NCBI RefSeq assembly: GCF_900111685.1
Contig: NZ_FOHX01000003.1
Span: 502,960-566,959 of the forward strand
From: Nonomuraea wenchangensis
Lineage (GTDB): Bacteria; Actinomycetota; Actinomycetes; Streptosporangiales; Streptosporangiaceae
Direction: 5' to 3'
DNA length: 64,000 bases
Below are positions 1-8,251 of the stretch, piece after piece; positions within the stretch are counted from its first letter, which is position 1, and each line of letters begins with the position of its first letter. Under the pieces are notes generated by a model. That model made no database searches, was not told the DNA's origin, and saw only the letters and a list, made by a program, of their open reading frames with translations. A program made the translations under genes and the position numbers.

Positions 1-305
1 CCGTGGCGCGGGCCAAGGGGCTGCGCGACGACGACGTACGGCGGCGGCACGCCGTGCCCAACGCGCTGCTGCCGACCGTGACGCTGGTGTTCATGCGGAT
101 CGGGTTCGTCGTGGGCGGCGCGGTCACCGTCGAGACCATCTTCACCTGGCCCGGCCTCGGGCAGCTGTTCTACGAGGCGGTGCGGGTGCCTGACTTCACG
201 CTCATGCAGGGCACGTTCCTGCTGATCACGGTCGCCGTGATCCTCATGAACACCCTGGCCGACGTGGTCTACCACATCCTCGACCCGAGAGTGAGGTCGG
301 CATGA
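1..305 (+). CDS. ABC transporter permease, DppB/OppB type (C-terminal part, cut by window edge)
   Basis: This is the C-terminal end of an inner-membrane permease of a peptide/nickel-type ABC importer. The frame is open from base 3 to the TGA at 303-305, and the real start lies upstream of the window. The visible 100 residues contain the conserved permease loop (ARAKGLRDDDVRRRHAVPNA), which contacts the ATPase, then hydrophobic segments and the usual ending TLADVVYHILDPRVR. It overlaps the next permease by 4 bp (ATGA), so it belongs to the operon running to 3155. The imported substrate cannot be read from the sequence. Confidence 0.93.
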   Translation, partial: VARAKGLRDDDVRRRHAVPNALLPTVTLVFMRIGFVVGGAVTVETIFTWPGLGQLFYEAVRVPDFTLMQGTFLLITVAVILMNTLADVVYHILDPRVRSA

Positions 306-1183
306 CGAGCCTCGCCGCGACGCGGCGCCGCCTCGCGCTGAGCCGCTTCTGGGCCGACTTCCGCACCCATCGGGCCGGGCTCGCCGGCGCGGTGATCCTG
401 CTGGTCGCCGTGCTGCTCGCGCTCGTCGCCCCGCTGTTCATCAGCGAGAACGTGACCAGCGTCGTGGAGGGCACCGGCCAGAAGTTCGCGCCGCCCAGCC
501 TCGCCGAGCCGTTCGGCACCGACGAGTCGGGCCGCTCGATCCTGCTCATGGTGTGGTGGGGCTCGCGCACGTCGCTGCTCATCGGCTTCCTCGCCGCGCT
601 GCTCAGCGTGGTCATCGGCCTGGTCGTCGGCGTCGCCGCCGGGCACTTCCGCGGCTGGCTCGGCGGCGCGCTCATGCGGGTCACCGACTGGTTCCTGGTG
701 CTGCCGTCGCTGGTGACGGCGCTGGTGCTGGCGGCGATCCTGGGCGGCAGCACGCTGACGATCGTCACCGCGATCGCGATCACGACCTGGCCCTCGACCG
801 CCCGGCTGATCCGCGCCCAGACGCTCGCCGTCGAGGCCCGCCCCTACATCGAGCGCTCCAAGGCGCTCGGCGCGGGGCACTGGCACATCACCACCCGGCA
901 CGTGCTGCCCAACGTGGCCCCGCTGCTGCTGGCCAGCACCACGCTGGAGGTGGCCAGCGCGATCGTGACCGAGTCCACGCTCGCCTTCCTCGGCGCCAGC
1001 GCCAACAAGACGTCCTGGGGCACGATGCTGCGCGCCTCCTACGACTTCGGCGCCGCCACCAACGCGGCCTGGTGGTACATCCTCATCCCCGGCCTCGCCA
1101 TCCTCATCGTCGTCATGGCGTTCACCCTCATGGGGCGGGCGCTGGAGGCCGTGCTCAACCCCCAGCTCAGGAGGAAGGCGTGA
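302..1183 (+). CDS. ABC transporter permease, DppC/OppC type
   Basis: This is the second permease subunit of the importer, 293 aa, close to the usual length for the DppC family. An N-terminal cytoplasmic stretch precedes the first membrane helix (GAVILLVAVLLALVAPLF). The DppC hallmark FGTDESGRSILLMVWWG follows, then several membrane spans and the coupling loop ERSKALGAGHWHITTRHVLPN. The start ATG overlaps the upstream stop and the TGA overlaps the next GTG, so translation is coupled on both sides. It should form a heterodimeric pore with the upstream permease. Confidence 0.95.
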   Translation: MTSLAATRRRLALSRFWADFRTHRAGLAGAVILLVAVLLALVAPLFISENVTSVVEGTGQKFAPPSLAEPFGTDESGRSILLMVWWGSRTSLLIGFLAALLSVVIGLVVGVAAGHFRGWLGGALMRVTDWFLVLPSLVTALVLAAILGGSTLTIVTAIAITTWPSTARLIRAQTLAVEARPYIERSKALGAGHWHITTRHVLPNVAPLLLASTTLEVASAIVTESTLAFLGASANKTSWGTMLRASYDFGAATNAAWWYILIPGLAILIVVMAFTLMGRALEAVLNPQLRRKA

Positions 1184-2154
1184 GTCTCCTCGAACTCGAT
1201 GACGTGTCGGTGACGTACCGGATCGCCGCCGGCGAGGTGCCCGCGGTGCGCGGCGTGTCACTGACCCTCGACTCCGGGGCGGCGCTCGGGGTCGCCGGCG
1301 AGTCGGGATCCGGCAAGTCGACGCTGGCCATGGCGCTGCTCAGGCTCCTGCCCGGGGACGCGCGCGTCGACGGCCGGATCCTCCTCGGCGGCGAGGACAT
1401 CGCCGCCATGAAGTGGGGACGCCTGCGGGCCGTGCGCTGGGCGGAGGCGTCGATCGTCTTCCAGGGCGCGCAGCACGGGCTCAACCCCGTACGCAGGATC
1501 GGCGACCAGATCGCCGAGCCGCTGCTCGTCCACGGCCTGGCCAAGCCCGAGGGCGCCCGCAAGCGGGTGACCGAGCTGCTCGAACAGGTCGGCCTGCCGG
1601 CCTGGCGGGCGCGCAGCTACCCGCACGAGCTGTCGGGCGGGCAGCGGCAGCGCGTCATGATCGCGATGGCGCTGGCCTGCTCGCCGCGGCTGATCATCGC
1701 CGACGAGCCGACCACCGCGCTCGACGTGATGGTCCAGGCGCAGGTCCTGACGCTGATCAAGGAGCTGGTCGCCGAGCACGGCATCTCGCTGATCATGATC
1801 TCGCACGACCTGTCGGTGCTCGCCGACGTCTGCGACCAGCTCGCGGTCATGTACGCCGGCCGCGTCGTCGAGCACGGCCCGTCCGCGCAGGTCTTCCACG
1901 ACCCGCGGCACCCGTACGCCAAGGCGCTGGCGGCGGCGTTCCCGACCGTGGGCGACCCGGCCTCGCGCATGGCGCCCAAGGGGCTCGGCGGCGACCCGCC
2001 CGACCCCATGCAGCTCCCGACCGGCTGCGCCTTCCACCCGCGCTGCCCGGTGGCGCTGCCGGAGTGCGCGAGCACCGACGTGGAGCTGTGGCCGGCCGGT
2101 CCCGGCCGCGTCGCGGCCTGCGTGCACGTACGGGCGAAGGAGGATGCCTCATGA
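1180..2154 (+). CDS. Peptide-type ABC importer ATPase, DppD/OppD type
   Basis: First ATP-binding subunit, 324 aa. The open frame runs further upstream, but the start is set at GTG 1180 because it overlaps the permease stop (GTGA) and begins directly with the ABC fold. Walker A GESGSGKST is at about residues 40-48, the signature LSGGQRQR near 150 and Walker [13 protein letters not shown] near 172-182. A C-terminal oligo_HPY region holds the Cys-rich motif CAFHPRCPVALPEC. It pairs with the ATPase encoded next to drive import. Confidence 0.95.
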   Translation: MSLLELDDVSVTYRIAAGEVPAVRGVSLTLDSGAALGVAGESGSGKSTLAMALLRLLPGDARVDGRILLGGEDIAAMKWGRLRAVRWAEASIVFQGAQHGLNPVRRIGDQIAEPLLVHGLAKPEGARKRVTELLEQVGLPAWRARSYPHELSGGQRQRVMIAMALACSPRLIIADEPTTALDVMVQAQVLTLIKELVAEHGISLIMISHDLSVLADVCDQLAVMYAGRVVEHGPSAQVFHDPRHPYAKALAAAFPTVGDPASRMAPKGLGGDPPDPMQLPTGCAFHPRCPVALPECASTDVELWPAGPGRVAACVHVRAKEDAS

Positions 2155-3155
2155 CCGAGACGCAGACCCCCGCCGAGGCGGTCGAGACCTCGCGGCCCAC
2201 CCTGCTGGAGGCCCGCGACCTGCGCGTGGAGTTCAGCTCGCGGGGCCGCAGGGCGCGCGCCGTGGACGGCGTCAACCTGGCCATCGGCAAGGGCGAGATC
2301 GTCGCGCTGGTCGGCGAGTCGGGCTGCGGCAAGACCACGCTCGCCCGCACCCTGCTCGGCCTCGAACGCCCCACCGCCGGCGAGGTCCGCTTCGACGGGG
2401 CCGCGCTCGACTACCGGGCGCGGGCGCTCAAGGCGTACCGGCGGCAGGTCCAGCTCGTCCTTCAGGACCCGATGGGCTCGCTCAACCCCCGCCACACCGT
2501 GTACGAGGCCGTCGCCGAGGGCCCCCGCATCCACGGCCTGGCCGACGAGCGGGAGGTCGTGTCCACGGCCCTGTCGCACGCCGGGCTCCGGCCGCCGGAC
2601 CGGTTCTTCCTGCGCCATCCGCACGAGCTGTCCGGCGGGCAGCGGCAGCGCGTGGTGATCGCGGGCGCGCTGGCCCTCGACCCGAAGGTGCTGATCGCCG
2701 ACGAGCCGGTGGCCTCCCTGGACGCCTCCGTACGCGGTGAGATCCTGGCGCTGCTGCTCCGGCTGCGCGCCGAGCTGGGGCTGTCGGCGCTGGTCGTCAC
2801 GCACGACCTCGGGCTGGCGTGGAACATCGCCGACCGGGTCGCCGTGATGTACCTCGGCAGGATCGTCGAGTCGGGGCCGGTCGAGCAGGTGCTGACCGCG
2901 CCGCGGCATCCGTACACGCAGGCGCTGCTGTCGGTGCTGCCGGAGTCGCCGGAACGGGTGGTGCTGACCGGCGAGCCGCCGGACCCGACCCGGATCCCCG
3001 GCGGGTGCCGCTTCCACGCCCGCTGCCAGGTGCTCGCCTCGGGGCGGGCGGCCGAGGCCGGGGTGGACGGCAGGTGCCGCTCCGAGCCGCCGGCCGTCCT
3101 GCCCGCCGACGCCGTGGCGCGGGCGGCCTGCCACTACGCGGAAGTGACCGGTTAG
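2151..3155 (+). CDS. Peptide-type ABC importer ATPase, DppF/OppF type
   Basis: Second ATP-binding subunit, 334 aa, with ATG at 2151 overlapping the previous TGA. Walker A GESGCGKTT is at residues 55-63, followed by the signature LSGGQRQR, Walker B VLIADEPVASLD and the C-terminal FHARC motif of oligopeptide ATPases. This is the last gene of the importer operon. Its TAG stop interlocks with the TAA stop of the convergent response regulator (shared bases 3152-3155). No solute-binding protein gene is in view, so it is probably upstream of the window. Confidence 0.95.
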   Translation: MTETQTPAEAVETSRPTLLEARDLRVEFSSRGRRARAVDGVNLAIGKGEIVALVGESGCGKTTLARTLLGLERPTAGEVRFDGAALDYRARALKAYRRQVQLVLQDPMGSLNPRHTVYEAVAEGPRIHGLADEREVVSTALSHAGLRPPDRFFLRHPHELSGGQRQRVVIAGALALDPKVLIADEPVASLDASVRGEILALLLRLRAELGLSALVVTHDLGLAWNIADRVAVMYLGRIVESGPVEQVLTAPRHPYTQALLSVLPESPERVVLTGEPPDPTRIPGGCRFHARCQVLASGRAAEAGVDGRCRSEPPAVLPADAVARAACHYAEVTG

Positions 3156-3799
3156 CCGAGCTCCGCGTCGTGGACCAGGATGGCCGCCTGGACCCGGTTG
3201 GCCAGGCCCAGCTTGGCCAGCACCCGGCTGACGTGCGCCTTGACCGTGGCCTCGGTCAGCCGCAGCTCGCGGCCGATCTCGGCGTTGGACAGGCCGCGGG
3301 CCAGGGCCCTGATCACGTCCTCCTCGCGATCGGTCAGCGCGGCGAGGCGGCGGCGGGCGGACTCGGCCCTGGACGGGGCGCGGCCGGCGTAGGAGGCGAG
3401 CAGGCGCCTGGTGACCGACGGGGCGAGCATGGCCTGGCCGGCCGCGACCGTGCGGACGGCCGCGGCCAGCTCCCTCGGCGGGGTGTCCTTGAGCAGGAAG
3501 CCGACCGCGCCGAGGCGCAGCGCCTCGTGGACGTACTCGTCGAGGTCGAACGTGGTCAGCATGACCACCTTGGGCGGGCTGGGGGCGGCGAGGAGCCTGG
3601 CGGCGGCGGTCAGTCCGTCGGTGCCGGGCATGCGCACGTCCATGAGCACGACCTCGGGGCGCAGCCGCGCCGCCGCCGAGACCGCCTCGGCGCCGTCGCG
3701 GGCCTCGGCGATCACGGCGATGTCGCCGGCCGCCTCCAGGATCAGCCGGAGCCCGGAGCGCACCAGCTCCTCGTCGTCGGCGACCAGGACCCGGATCAC
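3152..3799 (-). CDS. NarL/LuxR-family response regulator
   Basis: Cytoplasmic DNA-binding response regulator, 215 aa, partner of the kinase encoded just upstream (4-bp overlap at 3796-3799). The receiver domain has acidic residues DDE at 8-10, phospho-acceptor Asp54 in VLMDVRMPG and the conserved Lys in FLLKD. The C-terminal LuxR helix-turn-helix contains LTDREEDVIRALARGLSNAEI. The GTG at 3799 is the first start that gives an intact receiver strand (IRVLVADDEE); the frame is open far upstream but only as antisense shadow. Targets are unknown. Confidence 0.95.
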   Translation of the reverse strand: MIRVLVADDEELVRSGLRLILEAAGDIAVIAEARDGAEAVSAAARLRPEVVLMDVRMPGTDGLTAAARLLAAPSPPKVVMLTTFDLDEYVHEALRLGAVGFLLKDTPPRELAAAVRTVAAGQAMLAPSVTRRLLASYAGRAPSRAESARRRLAALTDREEDVIRALARGLSNAEIGRELRLTEATVKAHVSRVLAKLGLANRVQAAILVHDAELG

Positions 3800-4989
3800 G
3801 CGGGGATCCTCGCCGCGACCAGGAAACCGCCGTCGTCCTGCGCGCTGGTGCGCAGGGTGCCGCCGAGCAGCTCGACCCGCTCGCGCAGGCCGACCAGCCC
3901 CCAGCCCGCGCCGGGCAGCCCGGCGGGCGGCGCTCCGGGGGCGCGGTTGCGCACCTCCACCTCCAGCGCCTCCGGCCGGTAGCGGACCCGCACGTCGGTG
4001 CGGGCGTCGGCGGCGTGCCGGTGCACGTTGGTGAGCGCCTCCTGCACCACCCGGTACGCGGTCCGCGCCACCGCCGGCTCCACCTCCCGCGCCTCGCCCT
4101 CGTCGTGCCTGACGACCTCGACGCCGAGCGCGCGCGACTGGTCGAGCAGCCGGTCGAGGTCGGCGAACGTGGGCGGCGGCGCGACCTCCTCCGCCCGCGG
4201 CCGGCCGGTGGCCCGGTCGGTGGCCCGATCGGTGGCCCGGTCGGTGGCCCGGTCGGTGGCCCAATCGGTGGCCCGGTCGGTGGCCCAATCGGTGGCGCGG
4301 TCGGTGGCGCGGAGCACGCCGAGCACGTCGCGCAGGTTCGCCAGCGCCTCGCGGCCGATGCCGCCGATGAGCGCGGCGGTCCGCGCGGCCTCCTCGTCGC
4401 CCGTACGCACCTCCAGCGCCCCGGCGTGCAGCACGATCAGCGAGACCCGGTGGGCGACCACGTCGTGCATCTCCCTGGCGATGCGGGCCCGTTCCTGGGC
4501 CCTCACCTGCTCGGCCCGCATGATCTGCTCGCGTTCGGCGCGCCGGCGCAGCTCGCGGCGGGCCCGCGTCCACAGGCCCAGCGCGAACGGCAGCCCGACC
4601 ACGGCCAGCGCCATGAACAGCGCGTTGCCGGGGGTGGCCGCCAGGACCTCCCGCACGCCGTCGTGCCAGGCCCCCACCAGCGCGGACGCCCCGAACACGG
4701 CCGCGCAGCCGCCCAGGTAGGCCGCGACGTCCCGGCCCCTGACCAGGTCGCGGCCCGCGTGGTAGGAGGCGGCCAGCAGCGGCGGCCACAGCAGGAGCAA
4801 GGCGTGGCCGACGGCGGCCACGGCGGCGAGGGGCCACCAGGACCGCCGGGTCCACCACGCGGCCAGCCCGGCCGCCGCGGCGACCGCGAGCTCCGCCGGC
4901 AGCGGGAGCCCGGAAGGCGCCCCCGCCTGCCCCTGGAGGACGAACAGGGAGAGCCCGAACATGGCCGCGCCGAGCAGGACGAACCGCAT
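3796..4989 (-). CDS. NarL-type sensor histidine kinase with internal tetrapeptide repeat
   Basis: Membrane sensor kinase, 397 aa. Hydrophobic N-terminal segments extend to about residue 140. A HisKA_3 dimerisation helix with phospho-acceptor His175 (AREMHDVVAH) follows, then a C-terminal HATPase domain ending in DDGGFLVAARIPA. Between them, at residues about 226-261, sits a repeat of nine ATDR/ATDW-like units not found in ordinary kinases of this class. Transcription appears leaderless: a TACGCT box ends 6 nt before the ATG. It is translationally coupled to the downstream response regulator. The signal sensed is unknown. Confidence 0.93.
   Translation of the reverse strand: MRFVLLGAAMFGLSLFVLQGQAGAPSGLPLPAELAVAAAAGLAAWWTRRSWWPLAAVAAVGHALLLLWPPLLAASYHAGRDLVRGRDVAAYLGGCAAVFGASALVGAWHDGVREVLAATPGNALFMALAVVGLPFALGLWTRARRELRRRAEREQIMRAEQVRAQERARIAREMHDVVAHRVSLIVLHAGALEVRTGDEEAARTAALIGGIGREALANLRDVLGVLRATDRATDWATDRATDWATDRATDRATDRATDRATGRPRAEEVAPPPTFADLDRLLDQSRALGVEVVRHDEGEAREVEPAVARTAYRVVQEALTNVHRHAADARTDVRVRYRPEALEVEVRNRAPGAPPAGLPGAGWGLVGLRERVELLGGTLRTSAQDDGGFLVAARIPA
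4206..4313 (-). repeat. 12-bp minisatellite inside kinase gene (nine copies)
   Basis: Nine consecutive 12-bp units, consensus CGGTGGCCCGGT on the plus strand, run without interruption, with only small variants (CCGAT, CCAAT, GCGGT). On the coding minus strand they encode ATDR or ATDW repeats in the linker between the kinase dimerisation helix and the ATPase domain. Because the unit is a multiple of three, copy-number change would keep the frame. Confidence 0.95.
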
Positions 4990-4995
4990 GCCACC

Positions 4996-5001
4996 AGCGT
5001 A
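4996..5001 (-). promoter_or_regulatory. -10 box for kinase/regulator operon (leaderless)
   Basis: Minus-strand TACGCT lies exactly 6 nt before the kinase ATG at 4989. This fits the TANNNT -10 of actinobacterial leaderless transcripts that start at or next to the A of ATG. No Shine-Dalgarno is visible before this start, which supports the reading. Confidence 0.6.
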
Positions 5002-5098
5002 GGGGCCCGGCCGGAAGAGGCTTTACGACGAAAGTAGGGGGCGGCGATCGACGATCGGGGCGCACGCCCCGGCGGCTCCCGCCGCCAGATTGGCTCCC

Positions 5099-6166
5099 AT
5101 GCTGAAGATTCTGACCGCCCTGTCCCTGGTCGCGGTGCCGCCGCAGGCGGACCTCGCGCTGCCGGAGCCCACCGGCCCGCTGCCCGTGGGCACGACCGAC
5201 CTGCACCTGGTGGACGAGAGCCGGCCCGACCCCTGGAACCCGGAGGCGGACCGGCGCGAGCTGATGGTCACCCTCTGGTATCCGGCCCGGCGCGACAGCG
5301 GCGAGCGGGCGCGCTATCTGAGCCCGCAGGAGTCGGCCGCGGTCCTCGCCCCCTACCGCGACGTCCCCCCGGACGCGCTCACCCGGGTCAGGACCCACGC
5401 CGGGCGGGGCGCCGCCGTCCGCGCGGGCCGCCATCCGCTCGTCGTCCTCTCGCCCGGTTTCACCTTCCCCCGCGCCACCCTGACCTCGCTCGGCGAGGAC
5501 CTGGCGAGCCGGGGCTACCTGGTCGCGGCCGTCGAGCACACCTACGAGTCGGTCGCCACCACGTTCCCCGACGGCCGTACGACCTCGTGTCTCGCCTGCG
5601 TCCCCGGCCAGGACGGCGCCGTCGTCGCGGCCGGGCGGGCGGCGGACGTGAGTTTCGTCCTCGACGAGCTGACGGCGGCGCGCTGGGGCCGGTCCGTCGA
5701 CCGTTCGCGGATCGCCGTGGCCGGCCATTCGATGGGCGGCAACAGCGCCGCCGCCGTCCTGGCGAAGGACCGCCGGATCAAGGCCGGCGCCAACCTGGAC
5801 GGCACCTTCATCCCGCCGGTCGAGCGCCTGGACCGGCCGTTCCTGTTGATCGGCTCCCCGCGTACGCATGCCTGGGACGGCAGCGACGACTCGTGGAAGA
5901 AGTCCTGGGCCCACCTGAAGGGTCCGAAGAAGTGGATCACGATCGCGGGCACCGATCACTCCGCCTTCGTGGACTACGCCGTGCTCCGGCCTCCGCTCGG
6001 CATCCCCGCTCAGGAGCTCGACGGCGCGCGGGCGCTGCGGATCACCCGTGATCACCTCGCGGCCTTCCTCGACCGCCACCTGCGGGGGCGGAAGACGCCG
6101 GTCCCGGCCTACCCTGAGGTCGTCGATCAGGGGCGGAAGGCGGCGGCGTTCTCCTCGGCCCACTGA
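5099..6166 (+). CDS. Secreted alpha/beta hydrolase, PAF-acetylhydrolase/lipase-like
   Basis: Probable serine esterase or lipase, 355 aa from ATG 5099 (a TTG at 5090 is the only nearby alternative). The N-terminus MLKILTALSLVAVPPQADLA looks like a short signal peptide. The oxyanion region HPLVVLSPGF and nucleophile elbow GHSMGGN (Ser211) are clear, and the catalytic His is probably in TDHSAF near residue 292. The family resemblance is to PAF acetylhydrolase isoform II-like proteins. The 3' end overlaps the convergent NmrA-like gene by 40 bp. The substrate is not predictable. Confidence 0.82.
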   Translation: MLKILTALSLVAVPPQADLALPEPTGPLPVGTTDLHLVDESRPDPWNPEADRRELMVTLWYPARRDSGERARYLSPQESAAVLAPYRDVPPDALTRVRTHAGRGAAVRAGRHPLVVLSPGFTFPRATLTSLGEDLASRGYLVAAVEHTYESVATTFPDGRTTSCLACVPGQDGAVVAAGRAADVSFVLDELTAARWGRSVDRSRIAVAGHSMGGNSAAAVLAKDRRIKAGANLDGTFIPPVERLDRPFLLIGSPRTHAWDGSDDSWKKSWAHLKGPKKWITIAGTDHSAFVDYAVLRPPLGIPAQELDGARALRITRDHLAAFLDRHLRGRKTPVPAYPEVVDQGRKAAAFSSAH

Positions 6167-6951
6167 CGGAAGCTCCTGGCGTCCCGGCCGGTGACCTCCT
6201 TGACGGTCGGGACGACGGTGTAGCCGACCTCCGGCGTGTGGCCGAGCGCGCCGATCAGGAACTCGACGGTCTCCTCGCCCATGCCGTCGGCGCGCCACTT
6301 GGCGCGGGCCTCGTCCACGGTGAGCTCGACGAAGCGCACGTCCCTGCCGACGGCGGCGGCCAGGATCGCGACCTTCTCCCTGAGCGTGATCGCCTCGGGG
6401 CCGGTCAGCACGTACGTCCGCCCGCCGTGCCCGCCCTCCGTGAGCACGGTCGCGGCGACGGCGGCGATGTCGCGCTCGTGCACCAGCGCGCTCAGCCGGT
6501 CGCCGAACGGCTCCTTGATGACGCCCTCGGTCCGGACCGTCTCGGCCCACCAGCGCAGCGTGTTGGACATGAACTCGACCGGGTGCAGCAGCGTCCACTC
6601 GATGCCGCTGCCGGCGAGCGCCCGCTCCAGCTCGCCGTCCTCGCGCCCGCCGAGCACGGTGGCCCGCCGCACGCCCGCCTCGGCGGCCAGCCCGACCAGC
6701 GCGGCGCCGTCGGGGAGCGGGGCGTAGTCGTCGCCCGCGAAGTTGATGAGGTGCGCGGCCTCGACGCCGTCGAAGACGCCGGCCAGCTCGGCGGGCCGGG
6801 CGAGGTCGCCCGCGACCACCTCGACGCCCTCGGGCAGCGCGGCGGTGGCGGGGTTCCTGGTCAGGGCGCGGACCCGCTGCCCGGCGGCGAGCAGCTCCTC
6901 GACGACGAGCCGGCCGACGGTCCCGGTGGCGCCGGTGACGAGAACGGTCAT
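6127..6951 (-). CDS. NmrA-like NAD(P)-binding reductase (atypical SDR)
   Basis: NAD(P)H-dependent Rossmann protein, 274 aa. The N-terminus MTVLVTGATGTVGRLVVEEL carries the GxxGxxG nucleotide-binding loop. The rest matches NmrA/QOR2-type quinone reductase-like or redox-sensor proteins, with no canonical YxxxK. The start at 6951 is preceded by a purine-rich GGGGG stretch; a longer frame to 6993 would begin inside the promoter. The upstream region 6971-7019 carries nested palindromes, so the gene is likely controlled by a repressor. The reductase activity is inferred from family. Confidence 0.85.
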   Translation of the reverse strand: MTVLVTGATGTVGRLVVEELLAAGQRVRALTRNPATAALPEGVEVVAGDLARPAELAGVFDGVEAAHLINFAGDDYAPLPDGAALVGLAAEAGVRRATVLGGREDGELERALAGSGIEWTLLHPVEFMSNTLRWWAETVRTEGVIKEPFGDRLSALVHERDIAAVAATVLTEGGHGGRTYVLTGPEAITLREKVAILAAAVGRDVRFVELTVDEARAKWRADGMGEETVEFLIGALGHTPEVGYTVVPTVKEVTGRDARSFRQWAEENAAAFRP

Positions 6952-6970
6952 GCTGAGACCCCCATAATTC

Positions 6971-7019
6971 GGAACGGAACGTTCTGCTCTCATAATAGCA
7001 GAACGGAATGGTTCATTCC
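6971..7019 (-). promoter_or_regulatory. Promoter with nested palindromic operators upstream of NmrA-like gene
   Basis: A minus-strand TATTAT -10 (6992-6997) is enclosed by perfect 9-bp inverted arms CGTTCTGCT (6980-6988) and AGCAGAACG (6997-7005). Two more palindromes flank it: GAACG-gaa-CGTTC (6972-6984) and GGAATG-gtt-CATTCC (7005-7019). The last one overlaps the 3' end of the monooxygenase gene. GAACG/CGTTC-type sites suit a TetR- or HxlR-class repressor; no such gene is immediately adjacent. Confidence 0.65.
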
Positions 7020-8191
7020 ATGTAATCCTTGAGCCCGATGGCGTTCGCCGCCCGGCGGATCGGCCCGGCGACGCGCTCCACCATGCGGTCGCGGCCCGGC
7101 AGGCGGGGGATCAGCCGGATCATCGCGAGCTGGAACCACAGGGCGAACCGCGACGGGATGACCATGCCCTTGAGGTTGGCGTCCGCCAGCGCCTGGTTGG
7201 CCGTGACGAAGTCGCGCAGCTCCCGCTCGTAGCCCTCCGGGCCGCGGCCCGCCGCCAGCTCGCCGGCCAGCACGTACGCCCCCACGACCGCCAGGCTCGT
7301 GCCCTGCCCCGAGGCGGGGGAGGCGCAGTAGGCCGCGTCGCCGAGCAGCACCACCCGCCCCTTCGACCAGCGGTCCATGCGGATCTGGCAGACCGCGTCG
7401 AAGTAGAGGTCGTCGGCCTCGCGCACCGCGTCGAGCAGGCGCGGCACCTCCCAGCGCATCCCGGACATGGCCGCGCCCAGCAGCTCCTTCTGCCGCTCGA
7501 CGTCCCGGTGGTCGTAGGCGAGCGGCGGTGACGACCAGATGAACATGGCCCTGGCCACGCCGTCGTCCTGGCGGGTGCTGTAGACGTTGGCGGTGCGGCG
7601 GGGTGCCGCGTGCACCGCCTCCTCGCGGTCCAGACCGAGCGGGTCGGGCACCGAGCAGATCGAGATGTAGTGGCCGAGGTGGCGTACGAAGCCCTCCTCC
7701 GGCCCGAACGCCAGCCGCCGGACGTTGGAGTGCGCGCCGTCGGCCCCGATGACCAGGTCGAACACGCGCGGGGCGGAGCGCTCGAAGGTGACCGTGCCGT
7801 CCTCGGCGATGGCCGTGACCGAGTCGTCGAAGACGTACTCGACCTCGTCGCGGGTCAGCTCGTACAGCAGCTCGTTGAGGTCGCCGCGCATGATCTCGAC
7901 GTCGTCGCCGGTGCGCCCGCCGAACAGGTCGGCGTCCATGGTCGCGACCTTCTCGCCGTCGGCGTCGTAGTGGGTGGCGACGCGCATGTCCGTGGCGCGG
8001 GCGCGGACCGCGTCCATGATCCCCATGCGCTCGATCACCCGCAGCGCCGCGCCCCTGAGGTCCACCTTGTAGCCGCCGGCGCGGACGGCGGGGGCCCGCT
8101 CGACCACGGTGACGGTGAAGCCGTGCCGGCGCAGCCAGTAGGCCGCGGACGTGCCGGCGATGCTCGCGCCGGAGATGAGGATGTTCGCCAT
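7013..8191 (-). CDS. FAD-dependent aromatic-type monooxygenase (PHBH/TetX fold)
   Basis: Group A flavin monooxygenase, 392 aa, near the family norm. It has the dinucleotide fold GASIAG at residues 8-13, the DG motif VIGADGAHSNVRR near 160-170 and the GD motif VVLLGDAAYCASPASGQG near 280-298. It should use NAD(P)H and O2 to hydroxylate a small aromatic or polyketide-like substrate, or inactivate a drug as TetX relatives do. It is divergent from a TetR gene with a clear operator between them, which suggests induction by its own substrate. Confidence 0.92.
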   Translation of the reverse strand: MANILISGASIAGTSAAYWLRRHGFTVTVVERAPAVRAGGYKVDLRGAALRVIERMGIMDAVRARATDMRVATHYDADGEKVATMDADLFGGRTGDDVEIMRGDLNELLYELTRDEVEYVFDDSVTAIAEDGTVTFERSAPRVFDLVIGADGAHSNVRRLAFGPEEGFVRHLGHYISICSVPDPLGLDREEAVHAAPRRTANVYSTRQDDGVARAMFIWSSPPLAYDHRDVERQKELLGAAMSGMRWEVPRLLDAVREADDLYFDAVCQIRMDRWSKGRVVLLGDAAYCASPASGQGTSLAVVGAYVLAGELAAGRGPEGYERELRDFVTANQALADANLKGMVIPSRFALWFQLAMIRLIPRLPGRDRMVERVAGPIRRAANAIGLKDYME

Positions 8192-8209
8192 GCCGGAAAC
8201 AGTACAACT

Positions 8210-8231
8210 GTCTTAGACGCTTGTCTAGGAC
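8210..8231. promoter_or_regulatory. TetR operator between monooxygenase and tetR gene
   Basis: A 22-bp imperfect palindrome, GTCTTAGAC-N4-GTCTAGGAC: nine-base half-sites with one mismatch per arm. It lies in the 60-bp intergenic region and would cover the -35 area of the TetR gene and the promoter of the divergent monooxygenase. This is the expected size and layout for a TetR dimer site controlling both genes. Confidence 0.75.
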
Positions 8232-8239
8232 GATTGTGC

Positions 8240-8245
8240 TAGTCT
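8240..8245 (+). promoter_or_regulatory. -10 box for tetR gene (leaderless)
   Basis: TAGTCT ends 6 nt before the ATG at 8252, and there is no Shine-Dalgarno in between. The operator at 8210-8231 sits directly upstream, over the expected -35 position, consistent with autorepression. Confidence 0.6.
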
Positions 8246-8251
8246 TCTGGC

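Noticed and set aside
4206-4313. CRISPR-like array
   Set aside because: Units of 12 bp without unique spacers, inside a coding frame; a minisatellite, not CRISPR.
3152-6598. 1148-aa open frame on the minus strand
   Set aside because: Only its last 215 residues (3152-3799) form a real protein, the response regulator; the rest is antisense shadow of the kinase, hydrolase and reductase genes in GC-rich DNA.
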